The notes: generated from the sequence alone by a model not told the origin. A stretch of 64,000 bases of DNA from Argyresthia goedartella (GCA_949825045.1 OX463818.1:31698906-31762905), one strand, 5' to 3'; counted from the stretch's first letter, positions 28,506 to 39,822 are shown. A program made the numbers and translations.

Positions 28506-31500
28506 TATGTTGACTACCTAAATGTTTAATTTAAAAGTTTACTATCAGAACGTAAGGGGACTCCGGACTAAGACTGATATTTTTTCTGGGAACGTAGGAC
28601 TAAATGATTACGATGTCATAGCACTAACGGAGACTTGGCTGCACGAGGGAATTTACGATGAGGAATTGTTCGACGGTCGGTACGTAGTGTGGCGGCGTGA
28701 TCGTGATTACAAACGTACTCAACAAGAGCGCGGAGGGGGTGTCTTGATAGCTGTCAAGAGGGATCTCATAGCAACAGGATTACCTGACTGGCACTCGCCC
28801 GCTGAGGATATATGGGTCTCGGTTACGTTGCGCTGTCCCATTTCAAAAAGTGAATATAAATTATATATTTGTACTTTGTATTTATGTTCTGAAAACCTGG
28901 GCTTTTCGTTTACAGATCAATTACATAACTTTTGCAATTAACTCGAGTCTATAGTCACGGAGCATGATTCTCATAAATTCATCCTTTTGGGTGATTATAA
29001 TATGAGCTGCATTGAGTGGGTTGTATCTGAGGATGGGATTGAGGCAGCTAGTTTATCAAGTGAACACATAAATAACTTCTTAGATACGGTTAGTTTTTGT
29101 GGTCTGCAACAATTTAACCCAATTGTCAATAAGTTCGATCAAATACTAGATTTAGTTCTCTCAAATGACCACGTTTCAGTTTCACTGTGCACTGACCCTC
29201 TGGTAACAGAGGACCCGTATCACCCAGCTCTTTATATAACTGTCTCATTTGTAGAACTCCAACCACTTGTACCATGCAAACGCTCAATGTATTGTTATAA
29301 TCGTGCTGACTTTACTAAAATTAATAATGAAATTAATTCAACTGACTGGCAAAATACACTTAGTGCGGGCTCAGTTGACGAAGCTGTGGGCAAATTTTAT
29401 GATATTTTATACGAACTTCAGAATAAACATATACCTCAGCGTGTTATAAAAGTAGACAAATATCCGCCATGGTATAATCATGCCATTATTAAAGTAATTA
29501 ACGAAAAAATTAAATTCCACCGAAAGTTTAAGAAATATGGTAACCTGTGTGATAAACAGACCTTTGATTTTCTAAGAGAAAGAGTAAAGCGGCTCCAAAC
29601 CATATGTTTCAATGATTACATAGCCCATATCGAAAGTTCATTATCATCAAACCCTCGGGCATTTTGGTCTTTCATTAAAAGCAAACGGAAGGGATTTTCA
29701 TTTCCATCGTGCATGAAACACTTAAATGTTTCTTCAACGTCAGGACCTGAAATAAGTAATTTGTTTTCTGAATTTTTTCATTCTACATTTTTACAATCAA
29801 ACTCTGGGCCCGTACAAGTGGACGAAAACATGAGCGATGGTATCCCAACTCCGCTAGCTGATATTGCGTCTATTGAAATATCTGTCGACATCATTTGTAA
29901 GCTCCATGGAACTTTAGATCTTAAAAAGTCAGCTGGCCCAGATAAATTACCAGCAGTATTTCTTGTCAATTGCTCTAAAGCACTTGCAGTCCCTTTAGCC
30001 ATTTTATTCCAACGATCATTAAGCGAGGGCGTAATGCCATTATTGTGGAAGTCTGCCTTTATTAGTCCGATCCACAAGAAAGGTCCAAAAAACATCGTCA
30101 GCAACTATCGACCAATTTCTAAACTATGCCTTATTGCTAAGATATTTGAGCGCATCGTTTATGATCAGGTTTATGCATCGTTGAAGCTAACTTTTAACGC
30201 ATTTCAACATGGTTTTCTAAAGAAAAGATCTACAATCTCAAACCTTCTAGTTTTCAATGAGTTTATCACAGAACAAATGGATAACCATAATCAAATTGAT
30301 GCCGTTTATACTGATTACAGTAAAGCATTCGACCGAATTGACCACGAAATGCTGCTCAAAAAGCTACTACTAGCCGGAATACGTGGCGATTTATTTCGCT
30401 GGTTCAAGTCTTACATATCCAACAGGACGCAATCGGTGGTATTGAATGGTTATATGTCAACATGGAAAAATATTCCTTCTGGGGTACCACAGGGATCTCT
30501 ATTAGGACCCCTCCTATTTATTATTTTTATTAATGATATTGACATTTGCTTTAATCATTCCGAATTCCTCCTATTATATGAAGGTGTTTAGAGTGGTCAA
30601 TAGTCCGGAGGACTCTGATTTACTACAGGACGATCTTAATAGACTTGATACGTATTGCAGACTGAACAGTTTGGATATAAATGTCTCAAAGTGCTTCTCC
30701 ATTTCATTTGGGCGTAAAAGAAACATGTATCGGAGTTCTTATAGTCTCAGCGATAAATCTATTTCCAGCTGTAATGAGATAAGGGATTTGGGTATAATAA
30801 TGGACTCAAAATTACTTTTTGATAAACATATTGATAAAATAGTAAAGAAAGCATATAAATTACTAGGATTCCTTATACGCTCCTGTAAAAATTTCAAGTT
30901 GATGAAGTCTATTAAGATAATTTACTGCACTCTTGTAAGAAGCAACTTGGAGTACGCATCTCAGTTGTGGAACCCACGTTATGACGTCTATATTTCAAAA
31001 ATTGAGTCCATCCAAAAAAAGTTTATTCGCTATCTATGTTACAAATTTAGAATTTCAAGACGGAGCTATGAGTTTCATTGCAATCAATTCCACCTTCTCC
31101 CTCTTCAAATCAGGCGTGAAGCTGCAGATATAATATTCCTCACTAGGCTGGCTCAGAATAGTATTGATTGTCCAGATTTGCTGAATAAAATCCATCTGTT
31201 AGTCCCCGCACGTCAATTACGTCTCAAATCACTGTTGCATGTTCCACTCGTTCATACCAACTACAGGCAGAACTCGTTTCTTTTGAGAGCTTCGCGCTCT
31301 TTCAATTCACTTAGTTTTGACTGTATGGACATAGACATGTTTTGTAGTAGTGCTCGGTCTGTCAGCTATTATCTGACCAGTAAGTTTAGCTCAACTATTT
31401 AAGTTTAGTGCTAAGCAATATTAAACTATATCCTTGTATTAACTGTTTATACGTCTCGCGAATCTCTCTTAATGTTTTAATTTACAAGTAGAAGTAGGTT

Positions 31501-31801
31501 TAAATGTCTCAATATAGGCTTGTGTTGTTTCTTTGTAATAATTAACGTAATATGCATAGTTAGGTACTCACTCATGTAACATTCATAAAAATGTAGGTAT
31601 TAATAATATTGTATTTTATCTGGTTTCGTGTTTCCAGTTAGGTATGTCTGCATTCATAGGAATCAATTTGTTATTATACTCTGTCGTCAATTAGTGAAAA
31701 CTTGTAATTGGCTATCAACTGTACATTTTTAGTGTTAAACTGTAAAATTTTAGCTGTAAGTTTTCCATACAAGAAAAATAAAATAAAAAAAAAATTTAAA
31801 A
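28506..31801 (+). mobile_element. CR1/Jockey-type LINE inserted in the hairpin element
   Basis: ORF2 (28522-31402) followed by about 400 bp of AT-rich 3' UTR ending in an A-rich tail at 31765-31808. It belongs with the LINEs at 1-1020, 57580-58172 and 59733-63250. No ORF1 is present, so the copy starts near ORF2. Confidence 0.8.
28522..31402 (+). pseudogene. LINE ORF2 with one nonsense codon and a deletion of the YADD box
   Basis: 28522-28941 is an endonuclease N-half (YYQNVRGLRTK, ALTETWL, VYYQN-type start). TAA at 28939-28941 interrupts it and the same frame continues through LLGDYNMS and the linker to 30591. RT boxes: LDLKKSAGPDKLPAVF, FISPIHKKG, VYTDYSKAFDRIDHE, GVPQGSLLGP. At about 30572-30578 the frame shifts exactly where the catalytic YADD is expected: LLLY is followed directly by out-of-frame sequence, consistent with loss of about 11 bases. 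The rest (MKVFRVVNSPEDSDL onwards, frame 2) runs intact to 31402, ending TSKFSSTI. It cannot reverse transcribe. Confidence 0.85.
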
Positions 31802-32160
31802 AAAAAACTCGTTTCGTATTAGGAAATCTACACATTATGGTCATTATGTGTAGTTATTCTACATATAATGACAATCAAATTTCGAACGCCGACGCCTGCC
31901 TGCGTGCCGTCCCTAGTTTGTTTGTGAAGTTGGTACTGACATTCAAATTTCGAACGCCGACGCCCGCCTGCGTGAAGTTGGTACTACAGAACAAGCTAAA
32001 CAATTGCAGAGCCACAATACTGGTCAAACATGCTGTTCCTGAACACATCAAAGAGAGCTTATGATATGTGTGTAGATAAACTAGTGTGTGTAACTGTACA
32101 TAATTAGGCATTCAAACTTTCGAGTGATATTATTATGAAACTCGCCTTCGGCTCGTTTCA
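31802..32160 (+). mobile_element. Small hairpin-ended element, right part (copy 1)
   Basis: AATTTCGAACGCCGACGCC with GCGTGAAGTTGGTACT, then CTGTACATAATTAGGCATT, and a terminal hairpin GAAACTCGCC-TTC-GGCTCGTTTC at about 32130-32155. A segment of about 65 bp (TTTCGAACGCCGACGCC...) is duplicated in direct orientation at 31879 and 31944. Matches 60481-60730 inverted. Confidence 0.7.
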
Positions 32161-33701
32161 TAAACCCACACTCGAGTTTTAATGCCCTTGATTATGCAGC
32201 AGTCACATAAACTACTATTATATTGATTATACTCAGCTTGTTCGTGGTTCCACCATCAGAAATACTGCTAATATAGATATTATTGGACCTACCAGTTCAG
32301 GGTGCAATTATTGCTCCAGCACAAGGAAATCTGCAAAGACAATTGATGTTGCCGAGATTTCCCTCTCATTATACCGTTGCGTTGTTATAGATTTAAACAT
32401 ATGGTTTAAATCTATCACTCACACATTGGCATCATACACACACACAAACACATCCCTAAACAGATTCCCATCCCCATATAAACTATGTACCCGGTACTTA
32501 TAAATTACCCCCCTTTTTTTCTTTGTATTGAGTTTACTACCATATGTTTGGCCTAAAAAATAGAAGCCTTTAATTGGCCTATGTCTAGTTTAAGTTCTCT
32601 GTTAATATGATTTTAATCTGTGCTGTAGGCTTTGTTACATAAATAAATAAATAAAAAAGTCCGATTGTGTAGAAGTAAACAAGCGATGCAAGGTAGCCTT
32701 TGTCTTGTCGCCTCAGTAAGCCCATTTTGATCACTTTTGTAGTATACTGTTTTACCTGCAGGTAGGCCGAATCAATCGCCAGTGTTCTTTCGGAACAGTC
32801 AAATTACCATTCTCACTATTCCCCCAAAAGTCTAGCTAAACGCATTCAACGCTTAAACGCTACAAAATTGCTAAATCTTAGCACCAAACTCAATTTAAGC
32901 CGTAGCACATTGCTTCCTCACGACAAGAAAACCCAGCCATGCTGTTCTCACCCGTACGGCTAAAAGGAATAAGTGAAGAATTCGCCCGAATCCCCGGGGC
33001 TAGTATTTACAAAAGCCTCTTCCTTTGTTGTCTAGACGTCTGTGGGGTGAGTGAGTCCTGTTTTTATTTGCCCAGTGACAAACGCAGGAGTGGTCTGGTC
33101 TGGGAGACCGAGGCGCAAATGCCAACTCAAAGTTTGACTGAGTCAGAGTCATGTTGCCGCGCTGTGCTTATCTTTGCTGAAATGACAGCGTTAGACAATT
33201 GAGTTGCGCTCTATTTGAGCAGCAGCTTGTGCAAGACCAGTAAGCATTCGCTCACGCTCGGTATCTGGTGGAAGGAACCCGATGCCCAACTGTCCCACAG
33301 TGCGGGCGCCGAAATGGTGTACTTTCCGTTGGACCGGGATGCATTTGCTTATACTCGTATTTGGTTGTATCATGGGCAGGAAAGGGATACATTGATTTTT
33401 AGATGTCTCGTCAAATCATATCCTAAGAAGTAAACAACGCTATCCGCTATTCGCGACCTGGTAGCGGCGTATATTTTTTTCATTAGGTACGAATATCGGG
33501 TCTAAAAATCCCTACACCCACAATGACCCGGTTACCGCATTGAATTACGAGCTACTCTGATTAGAGATGTCATTGAATGGCGTTGTTTCTAATTTCATAA
33601 CTAAACCATTCGTTAGTGATAAATATGGTTACACAATTCTGTCCATCCTACACTTATCCTAATCAAACTTGCATTAAAGTACTATCCAAAACTCCAAATA
33701 A
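32161..33701. other. No certain gene; one short hairpin
   Basis: A perfect 12-bp inverted repeat (ATAGATTTAAAC / GTTTAAATCTAT) lies at 32387-32415. AATAAATAAATAAAAAA near 32640 may be a LINE tail. ORFs at 32939-33202 and 33191-33433 have no recognised domain. Confidence 0.4.
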
Positions 33702-33759
33702 AAGTTATATTTGATATCGTCCAGTCAGGTTTCAGACTGGACGATATCAAATATAACTT
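33702..33759. repeat. Perfect 25-bp hairpin
   Basis: Left arm 33702-33726 and right arm 33735-33759 are exact reverse complements around an 8-base loop (AGGTTTCA). Confidence 0.9.
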
Positions 33760-34174
33760 GACGATGAGTTTTTTAGGCAACAAATATAATAATCACCAAA
33801 AAAAAAAAACTTACCCAAAATGGGAAAATGATTTTGCAGGAATGAGGAAGCAAAATTTGCAGAAAATATCAGGGCAAAATACTGCGGTAGCTTAGGTGAA
33901 GGGTAAAGGGGGTGAGAGAAGCGAAGCCCCCTTTATCCTTCGTGTTAGGTTGAACATGTAAGAACAACAAAAAATACTTAAAACATACACTTAAGTACAC
34001 AAAACATAAAAAGAAGTTTGGTGATCATTTAATCCAAACACAATTTGGTGGTCGTTTACTAATTCTGGCGGTCGTTTCGAATTTATTGGTAGTAAAATAG
34101 GTGCGTTTTTGGTGATCGTTTAAACATAAGCCTTTTTTATCCTCTTCATGGGATCTTGGGTCACAGTAGCTTAG

Positions 34175-34390
34175 TACAGTCAGCATCAGATATATGTGAG
34201 CAGGTTAGCTACTCAAAAAGATCTACACATCTTAACAAATCAGAAATATCGATACAGTCAACATCCAACTTAACTCTGAGGGTGTTGACATAATTATGTC
34301 GCTTTGGCTGTATCGATATTTCTGATTTATTAAGATGTGTAGATCTTTTTGAGTAGCTAACCTGCTCACATATATCTGATGTTGACTGTA
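34175..34390. mobile_element. Foldback MITE with 83-bp arms, TA flanks
   Basis: Left arm 34175-34257 and right arm 34308-34390 are near-perfect inverted copies (TACAGTCAGCATCAGATATA versus TATATCTGATGTTGACTGTA). TA at both outer edges fits a Tc1/mariner-type MITE. It interrupts the left half of the larger element. Confidence 0.85.
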
Positions 34391-34521
34391 CTATTGTTAT
34401 ATTTTCCGCTTTAAGTCCTCTAACAGTTATAACTATCATAGCATTGAGTTTTATGCGTCTTCGATGCGGTGTCGGCCTAACGGAAACAAGCATCGATTCT
34501 AAATAAACAGGTACCGCACTT

Positions 34522-34548
34522 TGAGTAATAATGATACATTATTACTCA
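34522..34548. repeat. 12-bp perfect hairpin
   Basis: TGAGTAATAATG, loop ATA, CATTATTACTCA. Confidence 0.8.
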
Positions 34549-35274
34549 GTACCGCATCATCTGAAAGTAAGCTGGTCAGCTTGCCGCGCTGAGCCTGATG
34601 AGAATGCATGTTTTTATTGGTCAATCTTCTTTCTAAGAAGAATATGTGAACGTAGTCATTATTCATTAATGTAAGCGAGGTATGTTTACTAGAAAAGCAG
34701 AAATCTGAGCTGTTGCTAGTATTTATTTTGTGCTTTTGAGCTAACTTTGGGTTGTATTTACACCTTTAGGTACATTACACCCAATATTCTCACATAAAGT
34801 AAAACATAACGGGTTCCATCAACCCTATTTGAAACCTGAGTTTTTCCAGTCCATTTGTTGCTGAAACTAAATAAAAGTTACTATGTCTACCTCACCAAAG
34901 TGTCGATCGAAACGGCGCGACAACGGCGGCAGACAGGCAGGCTACGCCGCCGCCGCCGTCGACACCTGTGACAAATGTGTCGGCCATTTTTTATTCGCTG
35001 AATAAAAGTTTTTATTTGCCCAATGTACCTGAGTAGAGACTGGACTTTTTGTTCACCGTCCACATCGATCAATGGCGTTATCCCGCACTATCGAGCGCAG
35101 CGAACGATAAGTGCCGCGGTGCAAAGGCGAGTCAACTCTATTCTTTGAATATCTTACATTACTCCATGTTATTCACTGAATATTATTGACTCGCCTTCTG
35201 GTGGCACTAAGTTGTCCTTAACCACTGAAACTTCGATGGGAATCCCATCCCATGGTACATAGATCTATGAACCT

Positions 35275-35326
35275 GTTGCAGTTTTTTTTTTGTTGCAGCT
35301 AACTGCAACAAAAAAAAAACTGCAAC
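35275..35326. repeat. 24-bp perfect hairpin with T10/A10 arms
   Basis: GTTGCAG, ten T, GTTGCAG (35275-35298), loop CTAA, and the exact reverse complement (35303-35326). A short GAGAGAGAGAGA run follows at about 35356. Confidence 0.9.
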
Positions 35327-35959
35327 TGCTCGGAAGTCACGTTTCATCGAGTCGGGAGAGAGAGAGAGACAGCGCGAGCCTGCGATAGGCTTGTGTGAGG
35401 CTTGTGCTTAGTAGCTTAGAGGGCCAGGTCCCTGCGTCCACGGCAGCCGCAGACGCCGCCCCGTCCGTCGTCGCGTCGCATCGATCGGCGGCGCCTGCGG
35501 AGAGCCCCGAGCGTGTAATCGGAGTTGCTGAGTTGCTTGTATTGATCCGGCATTGGGTTCCTAAAGGCTTATGTTTAAACGACTACCAAAAACGCACCTA
35601 TTTTACTACCAATAAATTCGAAATGACTGCCAGAACGGAGAAATGTCCACTAAATTGTGTTTGGATAAATGATCACCAAACTTCTTTTTATGTTTTGTGT
35701 ACTTAAGTTTATGTTTTAAGTATTTTTTGTTGTTCTTACATGTTCTACCTAACACGAAGGATAAAGGGGGCTTCGCTTCGCTCACCCCCTTTACCCTTCA
35801 CCTAAGCTACCGCAGTATTTTGCCCTGATATATTTTGCAACTTTTGGTGTCCATTTATCCATTTTGGGTAGGAAAAAAATATTTTGGTGATCATTATATT
35901 TGTTGCCGTTCCTAAATATTCCGGTATCGTCACTCACACCCAAATACCTGTGAAGGGGG

Positions 35960-36215
35960 CCTCGAGCCTTTGACGACTGGTTTAGCCTATATAGCGTGTA
36001 GCGAACCTGACGGTCCTGCGTTCGAATCCCGGTAAGGGCATGTATTTGTGTGATGAGCATGAATATTTGTTTCTTAGTCTTGGATGTTTTCTATGTATTT
36101 ATCTCTATTAAATATATCGTCGTCTAGTACCTATAACACAAACCTTATTGAGCTTACTGTGGGCCTAGTTAGATCTATGTAAGATTTTCCTCTAACATTC
36201 ATTTATTTAATATTT
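35960..36215 (+). mobile_element. tRNA-derived SINE (family 3)
   Basis: TTTGACGACTGGTTTAGCC begins a tRNA-like head with B box GCGTTCGAATCCC near 36021. The body has GGGCATGTATTTGTGTGATG and TATCGTCGTCTAGTACC and ends near TTAGATCTATGTAAG. It sits just outside the right arm of the 33776-35907 element. Confidence 0.75.
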
Positions 36216-36959
36216 ATTTAAACGGACATGCTTCGATTCCTAAAAGTTCCTTATACCAGTGGTGGAAGCGCCCACGTTTTAGCCTACATTATTCTAATTT
36301 TTGCGACACTATCATGGTGATAGGCTGGCTAACTCATTGCCACAGCTAAGAGATATTTAGGACTCCTTACGATGTTTTCCATCACCGTTAAATGACTCCC
36401 CGTGAGGTATACACTACGTTGAACAAACGTTGACTGAAAAAGTTTGAACAAATGCCGTATGTTGCAGGTCCCATGAGATGCTAAATTCAAACCGTGACAA
36501 GTTACATTCTACGGTTTCATCGTGCACATTATTGCATTACCAATACTTCAGTCGGAGTATAGAACAGTCTAGAATCTAGACGGAGCTAACTTCACAGACG
36601 CATAAATTACATGCAAGCTTTCAGTTTTCTAGGTTCTGCAGTGGTTCTGCACTAAATTGCATTTAAATTAATCCATCCAACTCCACTGTACAAAGCATAA
36701 CTGTAACTTAATATAGGACGATCAGGTTTTAGTTATATATGTATTAGACATTTTATTATGAGGGACATACATACATGCATATTTACATACTTACATGTAC
36801 TCTGAGGTATTAGCATATGTACATGTATATGCTCACGCCTTTTTCCCGGAAGAGGGGTAAGCTGATAATAAAGACTAGCTACGATCCTGGCATACACCTC
36901 TCGCTTCATCAACATTCATAAGTCTCTTCATACAAGCTCGGCGTGTACGGGTACTTCTA
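36216..36959. other. No feature recognised
   Basis: AT-rich; a short stretch of ACATAC/ACATG repeats at 36765-36835 only. Confidence 0.5.
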
Positions 36960-37430
36960 CTTTGCCCAATCAATAATAAATCGCTAATTTGGTCTTTGTA
37001 GGACCTTCTTGGGCGTCCTTAGGGCTGCATTTACACCCGCTGAATAGATCTGTTTCATCAATCTCCTTTCATTCATCCTTTCAATGTGGTCAAACCATCT
37101 AAGCTGACCTTTCTCTCTAGATATATATCCGTGACATTATATCTTCTTACTACCCACAGCGTTCCCCTAAAACTTCATTCTTCAATCAATCTTTCAATGC
37201 GTTTATTCTGTTTTCGTGCTTCTTCTCTGCCATCATACCCAACATTCACTCCTATACATCAATGTCGAACTCTACACACTATTCAGAAAATTGAAACGTG
37301 CCTTTTGTGACACAGCTTGGCTACTCATCACGGAGTGCAGTACTCCATTGATTTTATTTCCCGCACTGACCCATCTTTCAAAATCTCTTTCACATCTCCC
37401 ATTTCTTGTTAACAAGCTACCCAGGATATA
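36960..37430 (-). pseudogene. RTE-type LINE ORF2 C-terminal fragment
   Basis: On the minus strand, with frameshifts: KDFERWVSAGNKINGVLHSV, SQKARFNFLNSV, LMYRSECWV and QLRWFDHIERMNERRLMKQ. The LxYGSE-W and LRW-GH-ERM patterns are those of RTE/BovB-type LINE C-termini. Several stops; long dead. Confidence 0.65.
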
Positions 37431-37439
37431 AACTCAAAT

Positions 37440-37780
37440 CAAATCAAATATCATTTATTTCTCAAAAAGGAAATGTACATAAATTAAGGGAGCAACAAAG
37501 GCAATAATAGGTACAGAATTATAAATGCGTGTACATTTAGGTAGGGAGACGAGCTGACATCCTAGCTAGATTAGTAGGTAATCAGTGTTAAGGAATGTCA
37601 GGCCCAGAACCCCGTCTATCGTATCTTGAGGTGGATTCAATGATACTTGATCATCTATTCAAATTTACAGAATAAAATCCGATAACCTAGAATAACTTAT
37701 AGAACACTACTATGAGTATGTGTGTTTGTGCGTGCGTGTGGGTCTGTACTTGTGTGTATTACAGGAGATTTGTCATTACA
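37440..37780 (-). mobile_element. LINE 3'-UTR-like insertion
   Basis: AAATCAAATCAAATATCATT at its left edge is a (TTTGA)n-type tail on the minus strand followed by TTTATT, as in the other CR1-type tails here. It separates the RTE pieces at 36960-37430 and 37880-38060. A GT-rich stretch lies near 37715-37765. Confidence 0.45.
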
Positions 37781-37879
37781 GAATCATCCATGGACCAACT
37801 CTTCAGTATCTTCATAGGATAGGTTAACAAGATAGGCTGTAATTTTACGGGTGCATTCCAAACGGGAAAGAAACTCATT

Positions 37880-38060
37880 TAGTTGTTGCACTTGTTCATC
37901 ATCAATATAATCACGCATTCAGATACTTCTTCATTTTTGTCTAATACCACAACCTTGGTCTTACTTACACGCACTTTCATTGCCTTTTCAATAAAAATTA
38001 GCGACAATATTCTGGAAAGCTTTCTGTGTAACCGATTTATCAATAAACTTAATGTAGGTA
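37880..38060 (-). pseudogene. RTE-type reverse transcriptase fragment
   Basis: The minus frame reads IEKAMKVRVSKTKVVVLDKN, resembling the MKVN--KTKVM stretch that follows the YADD box in RTE elements. It probably belonged to the same copy as 36960-37430. Confidence 0.55.
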
Positions 38061-38280
38061 CCGTTTATCTATCTACACTACAGCATTCGCGATGTAGGGA
38101 CGAAGAGGAAATTGAGTTGTTGGTATGATAGTTACCTTCAGTTTAGTTGGTATGATAAAGTTACCTAACTCCTTAAAAACTTAAAATATGATCTTTCCGT
38201 ACGATAAGCACCACCAGGATAGACAACCAGAAAAAATCTACAGGCAAACAAGAAGGTCAAGCCAAGAAACATTTGATCAT

Positions 38281-38544
38281 TCAAACATAAGTACAATTCA
38301 CAACGCCCTTTACGGGCTTCGAAATCCCTTGAACCGCCTTCATGTTCCCAGTAAACCAGCTCTTGTACATTGTCTTCTTCAGCACCATGAAGGGCTGGCG
38401 TGACTTAATTGGGTAGTCGTATTTAATTGTAGCAAGCGTTACCCCGGATTTGGTTGGAGTGGTCTTGAAGAATGCTTTCACAGCCCCGTAACTGCTGCCT
38501 CCGTTCGCTAAGTAATTCATATCAAAGCTTACAGCAAAATACAA
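38281..38544 (-). CDS. Unidentified ORF, possibly a terminal exon or gene fragment
   Basis: The minus frame of 87 codons (DMNYLANGGSSYGAVKAFFK, then TTPTKSGVTLATIKYDYP, KSWFTGNMKAVQGI, ending VNCTYV and a stop at 38281-38283) has the composition of a real protein. Just inside the nominal ATG lies TTTTGCTGTAAG/C, usable as a 3' splice site on the minus strand. I recognise no family. It is not like the transposon proteins around it. It may be the last exon of a host gene, a processed fragment, or captured DNA; no upstream exon was found. Confidence 0.35.
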   Translation of the reverse strand: MYFAVSFDMNYLANGGSSYGAVKAFFKTTPTKSGVTLATIKYDYPIKSRQPFMVLKKTMYKSWFTGNMKAVQGISKPVKGVVNCTYV

Positions 38545-38699
38545 ATTGGAAATTCAGCAGTATAACAAGAAACCACAGACTATTTAGGGATTACATATGT
38601 AACCACAAAGTGTTGTTTTTAACCAAGTTGCTGCAGAACTCGACCTCTTTCACTCTTTCGTGTCATGCAAAGAGTACCTATTTAATTTACTAGAGTGCG

Positions 38700-39040
38700 T
38701 GCGCATGCTAAGTTTACCGGCGGTGACCACAGAGTACATTATTTGTCGAACGGCGGTGACGGCCGAACTAATTTGACAGGTAGCCATTTTTAGTATCTTA
38801 TTATATGTCTGTGGCCATTTTGTCGTCAGTGGTAGAAGCTCGGAGGGTGTTTGTGTGTGGTGTTTTTAGTGAAAATTTCGGTGATCATGACTAATTAACA
38901 TGCCGAAAGTGTTGAAAATTGCAGCCAGAGAGATTATTTTCAAGGTGAAACATTCGTGTGAAGATGAAAGGGATAATGGCGGACCTTTAGTGCCTTTTGA
39001 TCAAGTGAGAGCTCGGTCGTCTTATTGACAGGTTAGTTGG
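38700..39040 (+). pseudogene. First exon of a DDE_3-type transposase
   Basis: From the ATG at 38900: MPKVLKIAAREIIFKVKHSC, then NGGPLVPFDQVRARS, the N-terminal pattern of a DDE_3 family of insect transposases that normally continues into a homeodomain-like region. A stop appears at the end of the exon and TTGACAG/GTTAGT near 39031 resembles a splice donor. The rest of the gene appears at 52690-53945, beyond the OTU LINE. The upstream 200 bp (GTGCGTGCGCATGC...) are probably its 5' end; no terminal repeat was confirmed. Confidence 0.6.
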
Positions 39041-39129
39041 CAGTTGCCAGTAATAATTTTTACCATCCCGTGTATTCATTATATTTTTAGTTATATTATA
39101 ACACTAGCAACCCTGGGCGGGACTTCGTC

Positions 39130-39690
39130 CGCCCTAAGAAAAAACACGGCCAAGTGCGAGTAGGACTCGCGCACGAAGGGTTCCGCATCTATTGTCTATA
39201 AAAATGGCAAAAAACATATCTGTTGTATAAAACGGCCAAGTGCGAGTCGGAATCGCGCACGAAGGGTTCCGCATCTAACGCTTCGCATCGCTTAAAAACG
39301 GCAAAAAACATGTCTGTTGTATTGGAGCCCCCTTAAATATTTGTTTTATTATAATTAAATTATTTATTTTTGAATATATAACAAAATATTCTGTGAATAT
39401 TTCAAGCGCCTGTTGCCGTTATCAATGTCGCGCAAAAACGGGCAAAAAATCACGTTTGTTGTATGGAGTCCCCTTAAATATTTATTTTATTCTGTTTTTT
39501 AGTATTTGTTATTATAGCGGCAACAGAAATACATAATCGGTGAAAGTTTCAACTGTCTAACTATCATGGTTCATATATATAGATACAGCCTGGTGACAGA
39601 CGGACAGACAGACAGACGAATAGTAGTTCGTTAGTAGTTAGTAATATGGTCCCGATCTGAGATACGGAACCCTAAAAAAGTATTAAAAAT
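39130..39690 (+). repeat. Dispersed repeat (same family as 4255-5660)
   Basis: CGGCCAAGTGCGAGT..GGA.TCGCGCACGAAGG occurs twice near 39148 and 39234, followed by the body with TATAGCGGCAACAGAAATAC and GACAGACAGACAG and the end TACGGAACCCTAAAAAAG. The head is tandemly doubled. Confidence 0.75.
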
Positions 39691-39795
39691 CATTCAAACC
39701 TAGCGATGTAAACATCATTCGGCCATTTATCCACCTAAGAAAACAGTAATAACTAAGTTAATAATGACGAAACAAAGATCATAAGCATGAATATT

Positions 39796-39822
39796 TTCAC
39801 ATCTTAATTACCATACAATAAT
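39796..39822 (+). repeat. Left copy of 27-bp direct repeat (target duplication of the OTU LINE)
   Basis: TTCACATCTTAATTACC... is repeated exactly at 52641-52667. Confidence 0.8.

Larger units (their letters stand above)
33776..35907. mobile_element. DNA element with about 350-bp terminal inverted repeats
   Basis: GGCAACAAATATAATAATCA at 33776 is matched inverted at 35907 (TTATATTTGTTGCC). The arms (33776-34132 and 35566-35907) stay recognisably similar throughout, including TACTGCGGTAGCTTAG, the GGGGGTGAG..GAAGCGAAG block and AACACGAAGGATAAAG. Each arm carries repeats of a TTTGGTGATCATT / TGGCGGTCGTTT motif. The interior holds a nested MITE, two hairpins and a GC-rich stretch (34890-35530) with an R-rich and A-rich coding look but no gene. 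Non-autonomous. Class unknown; no clear target duplication (flanks GTTTTTTA and GTTCCTAA are only loosely alike). Confidence 0.75.

Noticed and set aside
33191..33373. A 60-codon minus ORF with HHFGARTVGQLGIGFLPPDT
   Set aside because: The composition is protein-like but I recognise no family, there is no splice evidence and the ORF is short.
34887..35072. An Arg-rich minus ORF in the long-TIR element
   Set aside because: The arginine run comes from a GCC/GCG repeat; no domain or start context.
35990..36035. tRNA gene at the third SINE head
   Set aside because: Same reason: it lacks a paired acceptor stem and is followed by a SINE body.
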